This document shows, one piece after another, positions 1 to 6,227 of a stretch of 6,227 bases of DNA (position 1 is its first letter; the number at the start of each line of letters is the position of its first letter). Location of the stretch: NCBI GenBank assembly GCA_029862935.1, contig JAOTWK010000218.1, positions 1 through 6,227 on the forward strand, given 5' to 3'. Source of the stretch: Gemmatimonadota bacterium (GTDB lineage Bacteria; Gemmatimonadota; Gemmatimonadetes; Gemmatimonadales; GWC2-71-9). The notes under the pieces were generated by a model. It had not been told where the DNA came from and made no database searches. It saw only the letters and a program-made list of their open reading frames with translations. A program made the position numbers and the translations under genes.

Positions 1-865
1 AACCCGGATCGGCCACGCCTTTCCCGGCAATGTCGAACGCGGTGCCGTGGTCGGGCGCCGTCCGCACAAACGGCAGGCCCAAGGTGACGTTCACACCGGT
101 CCCGAACCCCGCCACCTTCACAGCCGTCATGCCCACGTCGTGCGCCGGCACCAGAACCGCGTCGAATTCCCCGCGGCGGGCGCGCACGAACACCGTGTCC
201 GCCGACAGCGGTCCAACCGCCCCCAACTCGTGGGCCGCGGGCTCGAGGATTTCCTGATCCTCGGTGCCAAACACCCCTCCCTCGCCGGCGTGCGGGTTGA
301 GCGCGCAGAGTGCCAAGCGCGGGTCCTCGATTGCCCAATGCGTCTCGAGTGCGCGCCGCGTGAGGTGCCCGACCGTGAGGATTCGCTCCACCGTGATTGC
401 GTCCGGCACCTGACGCAGGGGGATATGGGTCGTGAGGAGCACCACCCGTAGCTCGCCCGCCACCAGCATCATCGCGACATCCACGCCACCGGCGAGCGCC
501 GCCAACCACTCCGTGTGTCCCGGGAAGTCGCGCCCCGCGAGATGCAGCGCCCGCTTCTCGGCCGGTGCGGTCACGATCGCGTCGACCTGGCCGCTGAGCG
601 CGAGTTCGGTGGCGTACTCCACGGAGCGCACCGTCACCATGCCGGCTTGATGGGGCGACCACGATCCGGCCGCGTCCGGGCCGAAGTCGTTATCTGGGAT
701 GGGAAGGCGCGTCCCCACGTCCGGTAGGTGATCGAGCACGGCGGCGGGACCGATCACCCTGAAGTCGGCACCGGTGGGAGGTGACTCGAGCACTCTTGCC
801 ACGACCTCGGGCCCGATACCCCGCGGGTCTCCGACCGTAATGGCGACGCGTGGCGCCCGAAGCAT
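1..865 (-). CDS. pdxA: 4-hydroxythreonine-4-phosphate dehydrogenase PdxA (3' end cut off by window)
   Basis: PdxA is the cytoplasmic NAD-dependent, metal-requiring dehydrogenase that oxidises 4-phospho-hydroxy-L-threonine in the DXP-dependent pathway to pyridoxal 5'-phosphate. The first 288 residues are visible; the family is about 330, so roughly 40 C-terminal residues lie beyond the left edge. Family motifs in order are GDPRGIGPE (12-20), TAPAEKRAL (99-107), GHTE (116-119), LTTHIPL (144-150), LNPHAGEGGVFG (189-200), GPLSADTVF (218-226) and GVNVTLGLPFVRT (257-269), then DHGTAFDIAGKG. The three metal-binding histidines of the family are kept (His147, His192, His242), as are the phosphate-contacting His-Thr pair (117-118) and Lys250. 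The oddity is AHDVG (241-245) in place of the usual YHDQG. The start is the ATG at 863-865, whose first base is the last base of the surA stop, and no good ribosome-binding site precedes it. PdxA2-type paralogues acting on other hydroxy-acid phosphates are a minor alternative. Confidence 0.95.
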   Translation of the reverse strand, partial: MLRAPRVAITVGDPRGIGPEVVARVLESPPTGADFRVIGPAAVLDHLPDVGTRLPIPDNDFGPDAAGSWSPHQAGMVTVRSVEYATELALSGQVDAIVTAPAEKRALHLAGRDFPGHTEWLAALAGGVDVAMMLVAGELRVVLLTTHIPLRQVPDAITVERILTVGHLTRRALETHWAIEDPRLALCALNPHAGEGGVFGTEDQEILEPAAHELGAVGPLSADTVFVRARRGEFDAVLVPAHDVGMTAVKVAGFGTGVNVTLGLPFVRTAPDHGTAFDIAGKGVADPG

Positions 866-867
866 CA
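863..867 (-). promoter_or_regulatory. TGATG stop/start overlap coupling surA to pdxA
   Basis: Read on the minus strand, the surA stop TGA and the pdxA start ATG share one base. The preceding bases show no recognisable Shine-Dalgarno sequence. The sequence therefore suggests that pdxA translation depends on ribosomes finishing surA and re-initiating. The overlap is seen directly; the coupling is inferred. Confidence 0.7.
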
Positions 868-2187
868 GAAACGCGTTTCGATGTACGTCGCTTCGCGCAG
901 GGAACGAAGATAGCGATCCATCGCGTTCTGGTCGGCCAACGTCGACCGCAGTTGATCGCGGACGTCCGCAAAGCTGTACTCTCCTTCGGGACGCTCGCCC
1001 TCGAACAGGAGGACGGCGAGCTTCGGACGCCGGTCGTCGAGCTCCAACGAGACCGGCCCAACGATATCTCCAGGTGCCGCGCCGGAAAGGGCATCCTGAT
1101 AGCTCCCGGGCAATTCCTCGCGCGGAAAGTCCTCGACGAGGACTTGTTCCTGCCCGGCGTAGTCATGGTAGGTGCGCGCCAGCGAGTCGAACGGCACGCC
1201 ATCAAGAAGCCGCTGTGCTGCTTCCTCGGCCCGGCGACGTGCTCGGTCTCGGTCGGCTTGGGTGATGTCGGGCACAATCAAGATGTGCCGGACCTGGACC
1301 TCCGCCGGCTGCGCGCGCTGCACCTGGATGACGTGATATCCGAAGACCGTCAACACCGGCGGTGAGATCGCACCGGGCCGCAGTCGGAAGGCGGCCGTTT
1401 CGAACTCGGGCACGAAGACGCCGCGCCGTACCCAACCCAAATCTCCCCCTTGGTCCCGCGTCGCAGGATCTCCGGAATACCGACGAGCCGCCTGGCCGAA
1501 GTCGGTTCCGTCCCGGATGGCCTTGGCCAAGCTGTCCGCGATCCCAAACGCTCGCGCCAACGCGCCACTGTCCGGCTCGACCCGCACCACGATCTGCCGA
1601 AACGAGACGGTTGCCGGTCGCCGTCCCTGTTGAGCCTTGGTCGATTCGTAGAACTCCCTGAGCTCGGCCTCCGTCGGCGCGAGTGGTGTGAGTCGGCCGG
1701 TCTCGCGCAGCATCTGCATCAACTGGCTCTGCAGCAGCTCACGTCGCTGCTGATCCGTCAGCCACCGACGATACTCCTCCGCGCTGCCAAAGTTTGAAGA
1801 TTGCAGCTGTCGGCGGAACTCCAGCTCGGAGGCAAACTGCCCACGAACTTCCCGAAAGGCGCGCTCGACTGCCGCTTGGACCTCCGGCTCAGCGACTCTG
1901 ATCATCGTGTCGCGGAGCGCCGCCTGCACCATCAACTCCTGAGCGATGAGCCGCTCCAAGATTTGGCGTCGTAACGCCATCCTTCCCGCCGAATCAGGAG
2001 GCAGTTGGCCGCCTTGACTGCGATAGAGGTTGAGCTCTTCATCAACACGCGAAAGGGGAATGACGCTGTCGCCGACGACTGCCGCGATCTGATCGACGAC
2101 GGTGTAGTCCTGGGCGTGCGCTGTCGAGGGCGGCGGCAGGATACTGAACGCCGCAAGCGTCAGCAGTGTCTTACTCAGGCGGTGCAT
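865..2187 (-). CDS. surA: SurA-like periplasmic chaperone with two parvulin-type domains
   Basis: This 440-residue protein resembles SurA, the periplasmic chaperone that escorts outer-membrane proteins to the BAM complex. A signal peptide is clear: Lys/Arg-containing start, hydrophobic core, and likely cleavage after AHA at residue 25. A SurA-N domain follows (about 28-165, beginning VVDQIAAVVGDSVI). Parvulin domain 1 covers about 193-291, with GGDLGW (248-253) and FGYHVIQV, but it reads FRQIV where the usual first motif has His. Domain 2 covers about 296-398. It keeps RHILI (His301) but lacks GGxLG and the second-His motif, so it is degenerate. The length is close to E. coli SurA (428). The start at 2187 is chosen because it gives a proper signal peptide. 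The frame extends to an ATG at 2298, but that adds 37 Arg-rich residues and a much longer overlap. The gene overlaps its upstream neighbour by 17 nt and pdxA by 1 nt. The family call is firm; orthology to SurA is likely but not proven. Confidence 0.87.
   Translation of the reverse strand: MHRLSKTLLTLAAFSILPPPSTAHAQDYTVVDQIAAVVGDSVIPLSRVDEELNLYRSQGGQLPPDSAGRMALRRQILERLIAQELMVQAALRDTMIRVAEPEVQAAVERAFREVRGQFASELEFRRQLQSSNFGSAEEYRRWLTDQQRRELLQSQLMQMLRETGRLTPLAPTEAELREFYESTKAQQGRRPATVSFRQIVVRVEPDSGALARAFGIADSLAKAIRDGTDFGQAARRYSGDPATRDQGGDLGWVRRGVFVPEFETAAFRLRPGAISPPVLTVFGYHVIQVQRAQPAEVQVRHILIVPDITQADRDRARRRAEEAAQRLLDGVPFDSLARTYHDYAGQEQVLVEDFPREELPGSYQDALSGAAPGDIVGPVSLELDDRRPKLAVLLFEGERPEGEYSFADVRDQLRSTLADQNAMDRYLRSLREATYIETRF
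868..879. repeat. 12-bp perfect palindrome at the surA/pdxA junction
   Basis: GAAACGCGTTTC equals its own reverse complement and sits directly before the surA stop codon on the minus strand, encoding part of the last surA residues (ETRF). With no spacer, only a very short hairpin could form. It may be a chance feature of the codons used there. Confidence 0.4.
2171..2187 (-). promoter_or_regulatory. 17-nt overlap of lipoprotein-parvulin and surA reading frames
   Basis: The surA ATG (2185-2187) lies inside the end of the upstream parvulin gene, whose TAA stop is at 2171-2173, in a different frame. No strong ribosome-binding site precedes the ATG; the nearest bases are CTGCGAGCG. Coupled translation of the two chaperone genes is likely, which would keep their amounts linked. 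Confidence 0.6.
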
Positions 2188-3625
2188 CGCTCGCAGAATC
2201 CGTTGTGACGGGGGATTCTGGACCCGGAGCCGCGGTCCGCGCCCGTACGATCGCTTCAACAGCTTCGAGCGTCTCGTCGATGGCAGAGGACGACACATCC
2301 CATCTCATGTCCTGGCGAAGTCTTTCAGCGAGGAACGCGGGCACGACAACCGCATTCCGCTTGCCCTGCGCAAGGTCGTAGTAGAACAATCGAATGACGC
2401 TGTCTACCACCTGGCGACGCGCGTCGTCCGTTTCTACACCAGCAAGTGCCGAGTCGAAGCCCACACCCCGAGACACCTGCTCGATCTCACCCTTCAGCCG
2501 CTCGCGCAGCGAAGTCTGGTCTTCCTCAAGCCACTCGGCGCCGGCTTCCTTAGCTGCGCGGACCAACACCTCGTTCCGAATGAGCGATCGCGCCAGTCCG
2601 GTCAGTTGCTCATCGGAAGCCCCCGACACGCCCTGGTGCACCACTTCGGGGAGCGCCTGTAACCAGCGCACGAAATCCGCCGTCGTGAATCTGCCACCCT
2701 TGAACGTTCCAACGACCTCGGACGCCTTGAAAGTGCGCAGGGGGGCCGCGGCCGCTTCACGCATTCTCCCAGGCCCGTCCGATCGCACCTTGACGTTCCA
2801 GCGCGATTCCAACTCCTCGAGAAAGAGGCTGTCCATCTGGCTGACCAGCATCTGTTCGACGGCTTCCTCGAACTCAGCACGGACATCGGCGAGCCCGGGC
2901 CGCCAGACGATGTGATATCCGTACTGCGTCTCGACGATCTCCGAGCGCGTACCCGGTGCAAGCTCGTATGCGGCGGCCTCGAACGGAGGTACCATCTGTC
3001 CGCGCTCGATCACCCCGAGGCTCCCGCCCTGCCGTTTGGCCGTCGGATCATCGTTCTGCTCGTTGGCCTCGGCCCACGGGAGTCCTCCGTTCAGTCGGAC
3101 CAGCAATCGGTCTGCTTTCACGCGCGCCGCCTGCTTGTCCGGTGGAGCCATGTCCGGGGTAGTCCGAATCAGGACGTGATAGATCATCCGCATGTCGCCG
3201 GCACTGAAGACGCTGTCGACGATTGCAGAGTCCATGGAGACGCGAGCGGCGATCAGTTCATCGTGGTATTCGTCCACCAACCACTGATCTGCTTCAGGCC
3301 ACATTGCGTAAAACACGGTCGCAGAGTCGAGCAGTGAGTCGCCCGCCGCCAGCCGCTGCCCGAACAGGGCAAACTCGACCCAGCGATAGGCCCACTGCTC
3401 CACCACCTCACGACGGTTCGGCATGTTCTTCGCACTTGCCAGCACCGCCGCCAGCGTGTCGCGATGAAGTCTCAGAGCGCCCGCACGCGCAACGACATCA
3501 CCATCTCCGCGAAACGCATCACCGACCGCGCAGCTCGCCATCGTCGACACCACGACACCCAACGTCACAGCGTGCCACGCCATTCGCCTCCGCGCCACGC
3601 CCCGGTCACTTCGTACAGCTCGCAT
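2171..3625 (-). CDS. Predicted lipoprotein parvulin-type peptidyl-prolyl isomerase (PpiC/SurA-like)
   Basis: This 484-residue protein probably catalyses prolyl cis-trans isomerisation and assists folding in the cell envelope. An Arg-rich start and a hydrophobic stretch lead to MASC, a plausible though not perfect lipobox with Cys32, so a lipid anchor is predicted. One parvulin domain spans about 147-243. It has YHVLI (His150), GGSLG (200-204) and QYGYHIVW (His238), so both conserved histidines are present. Residues about 44-100 and 304-363 look like two copies of a SurA-N-like helical module, one on each side of the parvulin domain; the C-terminal copy has no parvulin domain after it. The tail is Pro/Ser/Asp-rich and probably disordered. 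I chose the ATG at 3625, 5 nt after the mfd stop. A TTG at 3634 would add three residues, but it overlaps the mfd stop and sits only about 2 nt from the nearest purine-rich stretch. PrsA- or PpiD-like roles are alternatives; the exact client is unknown. Confidence 0.86.
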   Translation of the reverse strand: MRAVRSDRGVARRRMAWHAVTLGVVVSTMASCAVGDAFRGDGDVVARAGALRLHRDTLAAVLASAKNMPNRREVVEQWAYRWVEFALFGQRLAAGDSLLDSATVFYAMWPEADQWLVDEYHDELIAARVSMDSAIVDSVFSAGDMRMIYHVLIRTTPDMAPPDKQAARVKADRLLVRLNGGLPWAEANEQNDDPTAKRQGGSLGVIERGQMVPPFEAAAYELAPGTRSEIVETQYGYHIVWRPGLADVRAEFEEAVEQMLVSQMDSLFLEELESRWNVKVRSDGPGRMREAAAAPLRTFKASEVVGTFKGGRFTTADFVRWLQALPEVVHQGVSGASDEQLTGLARSLIRNEVLVRAAKEAGAEWLEEDQTSLRERLKGEIEQVSRGVGFDSALAGVETDDARRQVVDSVIRLFYYDLAQGKRNAVVVPAFLAERLRQDMRWDVSSSAIDETLEAVEAIVRARTAAPGPESPVTTDSASDAPPE

Positions 3626-3630
3626 CGTGT

Positions 3631-6227
3631 TCAATACCCTACTTTCTCGTCATTGGTGCCAATAGCGGCCCCCAGCGCCCGCACGAGCCCCGGCCCGACG
3701 GCCAATCCGCCCAATCGCCTGAGCTTGAGCGCGAGCGGTACGGCGTGCCGCACTTCCGCTGCGAACTGGATCTCATCCAGTGCGGCCGTGAGTCGCAACA
3801 GCTTCGGCCTTGCCTCCGCGCGGAACTTCAACCGAGCCTCGTCGCCTCGCACCAGGACCGAACGCAGCCCGAGTGCCGCACCGAGAATCCGGAGCTCTGA
3901 CACGATCAACAGCCGGTCAGCTTCATCGGGAAGGGGGCCGAAGCGATCGCGCATCTCGTCGCGCAGCGACGCAATCTCGCCAAGTTGGACGGCCCGCGCC
4001 AGCCGACGGTACAGGTCGAGCTTGGCATCGTCATCTGCCACGTACTCATCCGGGATGCGCGCCGGCGTATCGAACGTGACATCCGGCGACGGTTGGTCGG
4101 TCGTGCCAGCCTCACCTTGAATCACCCGCACCGCATCATCCAGCCACCGGAGGTACAGATCGAACCCGACGGCGTGCGCATGACCCGATTGCGCAGCGCC
4201 GAGGAGGTTGCCGGCACCCCTGATCTCCAGATCCCGCAAGGCAATCCAATAGCCCGCGCCGAGCTCGGTGTGATGCTCGAGCACCTTGAGCCGCCGCTCG
4301 GCATCGGGATCGACCAAATCCGGCACGAGCAGATAGCAGTATGCGCGGCGATGCCCCCGCCCGACGCGACCACGAAGTTGATAGAGCTGGGCCAATCCGA
4401 ACTCGTGTGCTCTGTGTACGATCATCGTGTTCGCATTGGGCACGTCGAGCCCGGACTCCACGATCATCGTCGACACGAGGATGTCCACCTCACCCGCAAC
4501 AAACTGACGCATGTGTTGATCGAGATCTCGCTCGCGCTGCTTGCCGTGCGCCACCGCAACCGTCGCGCGGGGAGCCAGCCGCCGCACACGATCCGCCACG
4601 GCTTCGATCGTCTCGATGCGATTGTGCACAAAGAACACTTGTCCGCCACGATCGAGCTCGCGCGCCATGGCTTCGGCGAGCAGATCATCGTCCCACGGCT
4701 CGATGAACGTGAGCACCGGCGACCGATCTCGAGGCGGCGTCTGGATGATCGTGAGGTCTCGAAGTCCCGCGAGCGCACCCTGCAACGTTCGGGGGATCGG
4801 GGTCGCGGTGAGCGTGAGGACGTCGACCTCGAGCCGGAGCGCCTTGAGTCGCTCCTTGTGGCGCACGCCGAAGCGGTGCTCTTCATCGACCACCAAGAGG
4901 CCAAGATCCCTGAACCGGACATCCGAAGACAACAGGCGATGGGTCCCGATCACGATATCGACGCTCCCCGCTGCCACCTCCTGTAACACGCGCCGTTGCT
5001 CGGCTGGAGTGCGGAACCGTGACAGCACCTCCGTCTTCACCGGGAAGTCGGCCAACCGCTCATCAAACGTCCGGCCATGCTGCTCCGCGAGGATCGTGGT
5101 GGGCACGAGCACGGCTGTCTGCTTCCCTGCCTGCACGGCCTTGAACGCAGCTCGCACCGCAACCTCGGTCTTGCCGTAGCCCACATCGCCTACGATCAAC
5201 CGATCCATGGGCTGCGGTCGCTCCATGTTACGCTTGGTCTCGTCGGCGGCTTTGCGCTGGTCAGGCGTGTCCTCGTACAGGAACGACGATTCCAACTCAC
5301 GTTGCCATTGTGTGTCCGGCGGAAACTGAAAGCCGCGTGCCACGCGCCGCTGGGCGTAGAGATCCAACAACTCTGCAGCCATACGATTCACCGCGGCTTC
5401 CGTCTTGGCTCGTTGGCGTGCCCAGCGTTTGCCACCAAGACGATGCAGGCGCGGTGGCAGCGCATCCGATCCGTCAGTCGTGCGGAACGGTTCGATCTGG
5501 TCGAGGCGATAGAGGGGGACATTCAGCCGATCCCCACCTTCGTATTCGAGCACCGCGACCTCGATGGCTCCACCCAACTCGATAGTCTCGATTCCGCGAT
5601 ACAGCCCAATCCCGTGCTCCAAGTGGACCACATAGTCCCCTGGCGTGAGCCCAGCAGCCACCGCGGCACCCAGTGCCTGGCGATAACGCCGCGGACGACG
5701 AAGCCGACGTTGGCGCTGAAAGATCTCGTGGTCAGTGAGCACCACGAGCCCAGGCATACGAAACCCAGCGGTCAGCGACCCGAGTGCCAACGTGAGCGTG
5801 GCGGGGAGCCGGCGGTAGCGGGCGTCATCACCTCCCAGGATCTCTTCGAGTCGCTCGAGTTGTCCTTCGTTGTCGCAGAGAATCAAGGTCGGCTCGTCCC
5901 GCACGAGCGCCGCGAGCCGCTTCATCTTCCGTTCGACTCCGGGCGGTCCCCCGAGCCGGAACGGATGATCGATCGGTTCCCGCTCGACTTCCAACTTCGC
6001 GAGGCCAGCCCAGCGAGTGTGCCACGACGCCGGATCGAGGAACACCGCGTCTCGACTCGAAACGTCCTCACCCAGGCGCCGTGCAATCTCCAGCGAGTGC
6101 GAGGCCTCGTCCCAGATCCGTTGCACGTCGCTCTCGTTGACGCCACGATCGACCACGACGAGCGTGTCGGCCGGCAGCAACTCGAGGAGTGAGCGTCTGC
6201 TTGTTTCGAGGGAGTCCTCACGTTCCA
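3631..6227 (-). CDS. mfd: Transcription-repair coupling factor Mfd (5' end cut off by window)
   Basis: Mfd is a cytoplasmic ATP-driven DNA translocase that pushes or removes RNA polymerase stalled at lesions and recruits UvrA for nucleotide excision repair. About 864 residues are visible; the family is usually about 1,100-1,200, so part of the N-terminal UvrB-like region is missing to the right. The frame stays open to the window edge, so the TTG near 6180 is not the start. In fragment numbering the domains run: end of the UvrB-like region; CarD-like RNA-polymerase-interacting domain, about 193-247 (TPGDYVVHLEHGIG, ending near DQIEPF); RecG-like helicase core with Walker A GDVGYGKTE (346-354), DEEH box (447-450), TATPIPRTL (473-481) and motif VI QLRGRVGR (616-623); DLEIRGAGNLLG (665-676); and the C-terminal TRCF domain, about 715-830. 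The stop is TGA at 3631-3633. The only oddity is HGKQ (560-563) where HGQM is usual. It is the first visible gene of a leftward cluster. Identification is secure. Confidence 0.97.
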   Translation of the reverse strand, partial: EREDSLETSRRSLLELLPADTLVVVDRGVNESDVQRIWDEASHSLEIARRLGEDVSSRDAVFLDPASWHTRWAGLAKLEVEREPIDHPFRLGGPPGVERKMKRLAALVRDEPTLILCDNEGQLERLEEILGGDDARYRRLPATLTLALGSLTAGFRMPGLVVLTDHEIFQRQRRLRRPRRYRQALGAAVAAGLTPGDYVVHLEHGIGLYRGIETIELGGAIEVAVLEYEGGDRLNVPLYRLDQIEPFRTTDGSDALPPRLHRLGGKRWARQRAKTEAAVNRMAAELLDLYAQRRVARGFQFPPDTQWQRELESSFLYEDTPDQRKAADETKRNMERPQPMDRLIVGDVGYGKTEVAVRAAFKAVQAGKQTAVLVPTTILAEQHGRTFDERLADFPVKTEVLSRFRTPAEQRRVLQEVAAGSVDIVIGTHRLLSSDVRFRDLGLLVVDEEHRFGVRHKERLKALRLEVDVLTLTATPIPRTLQGALAGLRDLTIIQTPPRDRSPVLTFIEPWDDDLLAEAMARELDRGGQVFFVHNRIETIEAVADRVRRLAPRATVAVAHGKQRERDLDQHMRQFVAGEVDILVSTMIVESGLDVPNANTMIVHRAHEFGLAQLYQLRGRVGRGHRRAYCYLLVPDLVDPDAERRLKVLEHHTELGAGYWIALRDLEIRGAGNLLGAAQSGHAHAVGFDLYLRWLDDAVRVIQGEAGTTDQPSPDVTFDTPARIPDEYVADDDAKLDLYRRLARAVQLGEIASLRDEMRDRFGPLPDEADRLLIVSELRILGAALGLRSVLVRGDEARLKFRAEARPKLLRLTAALDEIQFAAEVRHAVPLALKLRRLGGLAVGPGLVRALGAAIGTNDEKVGY
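3637..3643 (-). promoter_or_regulatory. Weak candidate ribosome-binding site for the lipoprotein parvulin
   Basis: On the minus strand AGTAGGG lies inside the last codons of mfd, 11 nt before the ATG at 3625 and only 2 nt before the alternative TTG at 3634. The spacing favours the ATG. The match to the anti-Shine-Dalgarno sequence is only partial, so this is a weak call. Confidence 0.35.

Noticed and set aside
690..1277. Minus-strand open frame (195 codons) overlapping surA and pdxA in another frame
   Set aside because: The Arg/Ser/Thr-rich translation has no family features, and both overlapping genes have clear conserved motifs.
2188..2298. Extended surA start at the ATG at 2298
   Set aside because: It would put 37 Arg-rich residues before an obvious signal peptide and increase the overlap with the upstream gene to about 128 nt.
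3223..3900. Plus-strand open frame spanning the mfd/lipoprotein junction
   Set aside because: The low-complexity Pro/Arg/Ser-rich translation is typical of a shadow frame, and both minus-strand genes are well supported here.
3985..4986. Plus-strand open frame (333 codons) opposite the Mfd helicase core
   Set aside because: It is the antisense shadow of conserved helicase motifs, rich in Arg and His with no domain pattern.
6178..6180. TTG as the start of mfd
   Set aside because: The frame continues without a stop to the window edge, and the missing N-terminal Mfd domain shows that the gene begins further right.
5077..6192. Long plus-strand open frame (371 codons) opposite mfd
   Set aside because: It lies wholly antisense to conserved Mfd coding sequence, and its translation shows no recognisable domain. 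Long antisense frames are expected in GC-rich genes.
1..6227. Hidden novel system, mobile element, CRISPR array, RNA gene or terminator
   Set aside because: The minus strand is filled end to end by four conserved genes with almost no intergenic DNA, and I saw no spaced direct repeats, transposase motifs, tRNA-like folds or GC-stem/T-run structures.

Overview
The window is a tightly packed, GC-rich stretch in which all recognisable genes lie on the minus strand. Reading leftwards from the right edge the order is: mfd (its 5' end lies outside the window), a predicted single-parvulin lipoprotein, a SurA-like periplasmic parvulin chaperone, and pdxA (its 3' end lies outside the window). No gene-free stretch exceeds a few bases, and I see no RNA gene, mobile element, CRISPR array or terminator.

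The organism is a GC-rich, probably diderm bacterium. The two exported parvulin/SurA-type proteins suggest an outer membrane, and a surA-pdxA adjacency is also known from the lptD-surA-pdxA-rsmA-apaGH cluster of proteobacteria. The protein sequences are quite divergent from Enterobacteria. The order mfd, parvulin, parvulin, pdxA makes me think of Gemmatimonadota or a similar phylum. This is an inference from general style, not a proven placement.

The junctions suggest one transcript with translational coupling. There are about 5 nt between mfd and the lipoprotein gene, a 17-nt overlap between the lipoprotein gene and surA, and a TGATG stop/start overlap between surA and pdxA. The functions are mixed: transcription-coupled DNA repair (Mfd), envelope protein folding (the two parvulins) and vitamin B6 synthesis (PdxA). 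The two parvulin genes probably work together on outer-membrane or secreted proteins. The other two genes are housekeeping neighbours.

This is mainly an ordinary housekeeping region and I found no hidden defence or mobile system. Points worth a second look are: how conserved parvulin histidines are split between the two chaperones, with only the lipoprotein keeping a complete-looking domain; an apparent repeat of a SurA-N-like module inside the lipoprotein; a changed YHDQG motif in PdxA; and a changed HGQM motif in Mfd.
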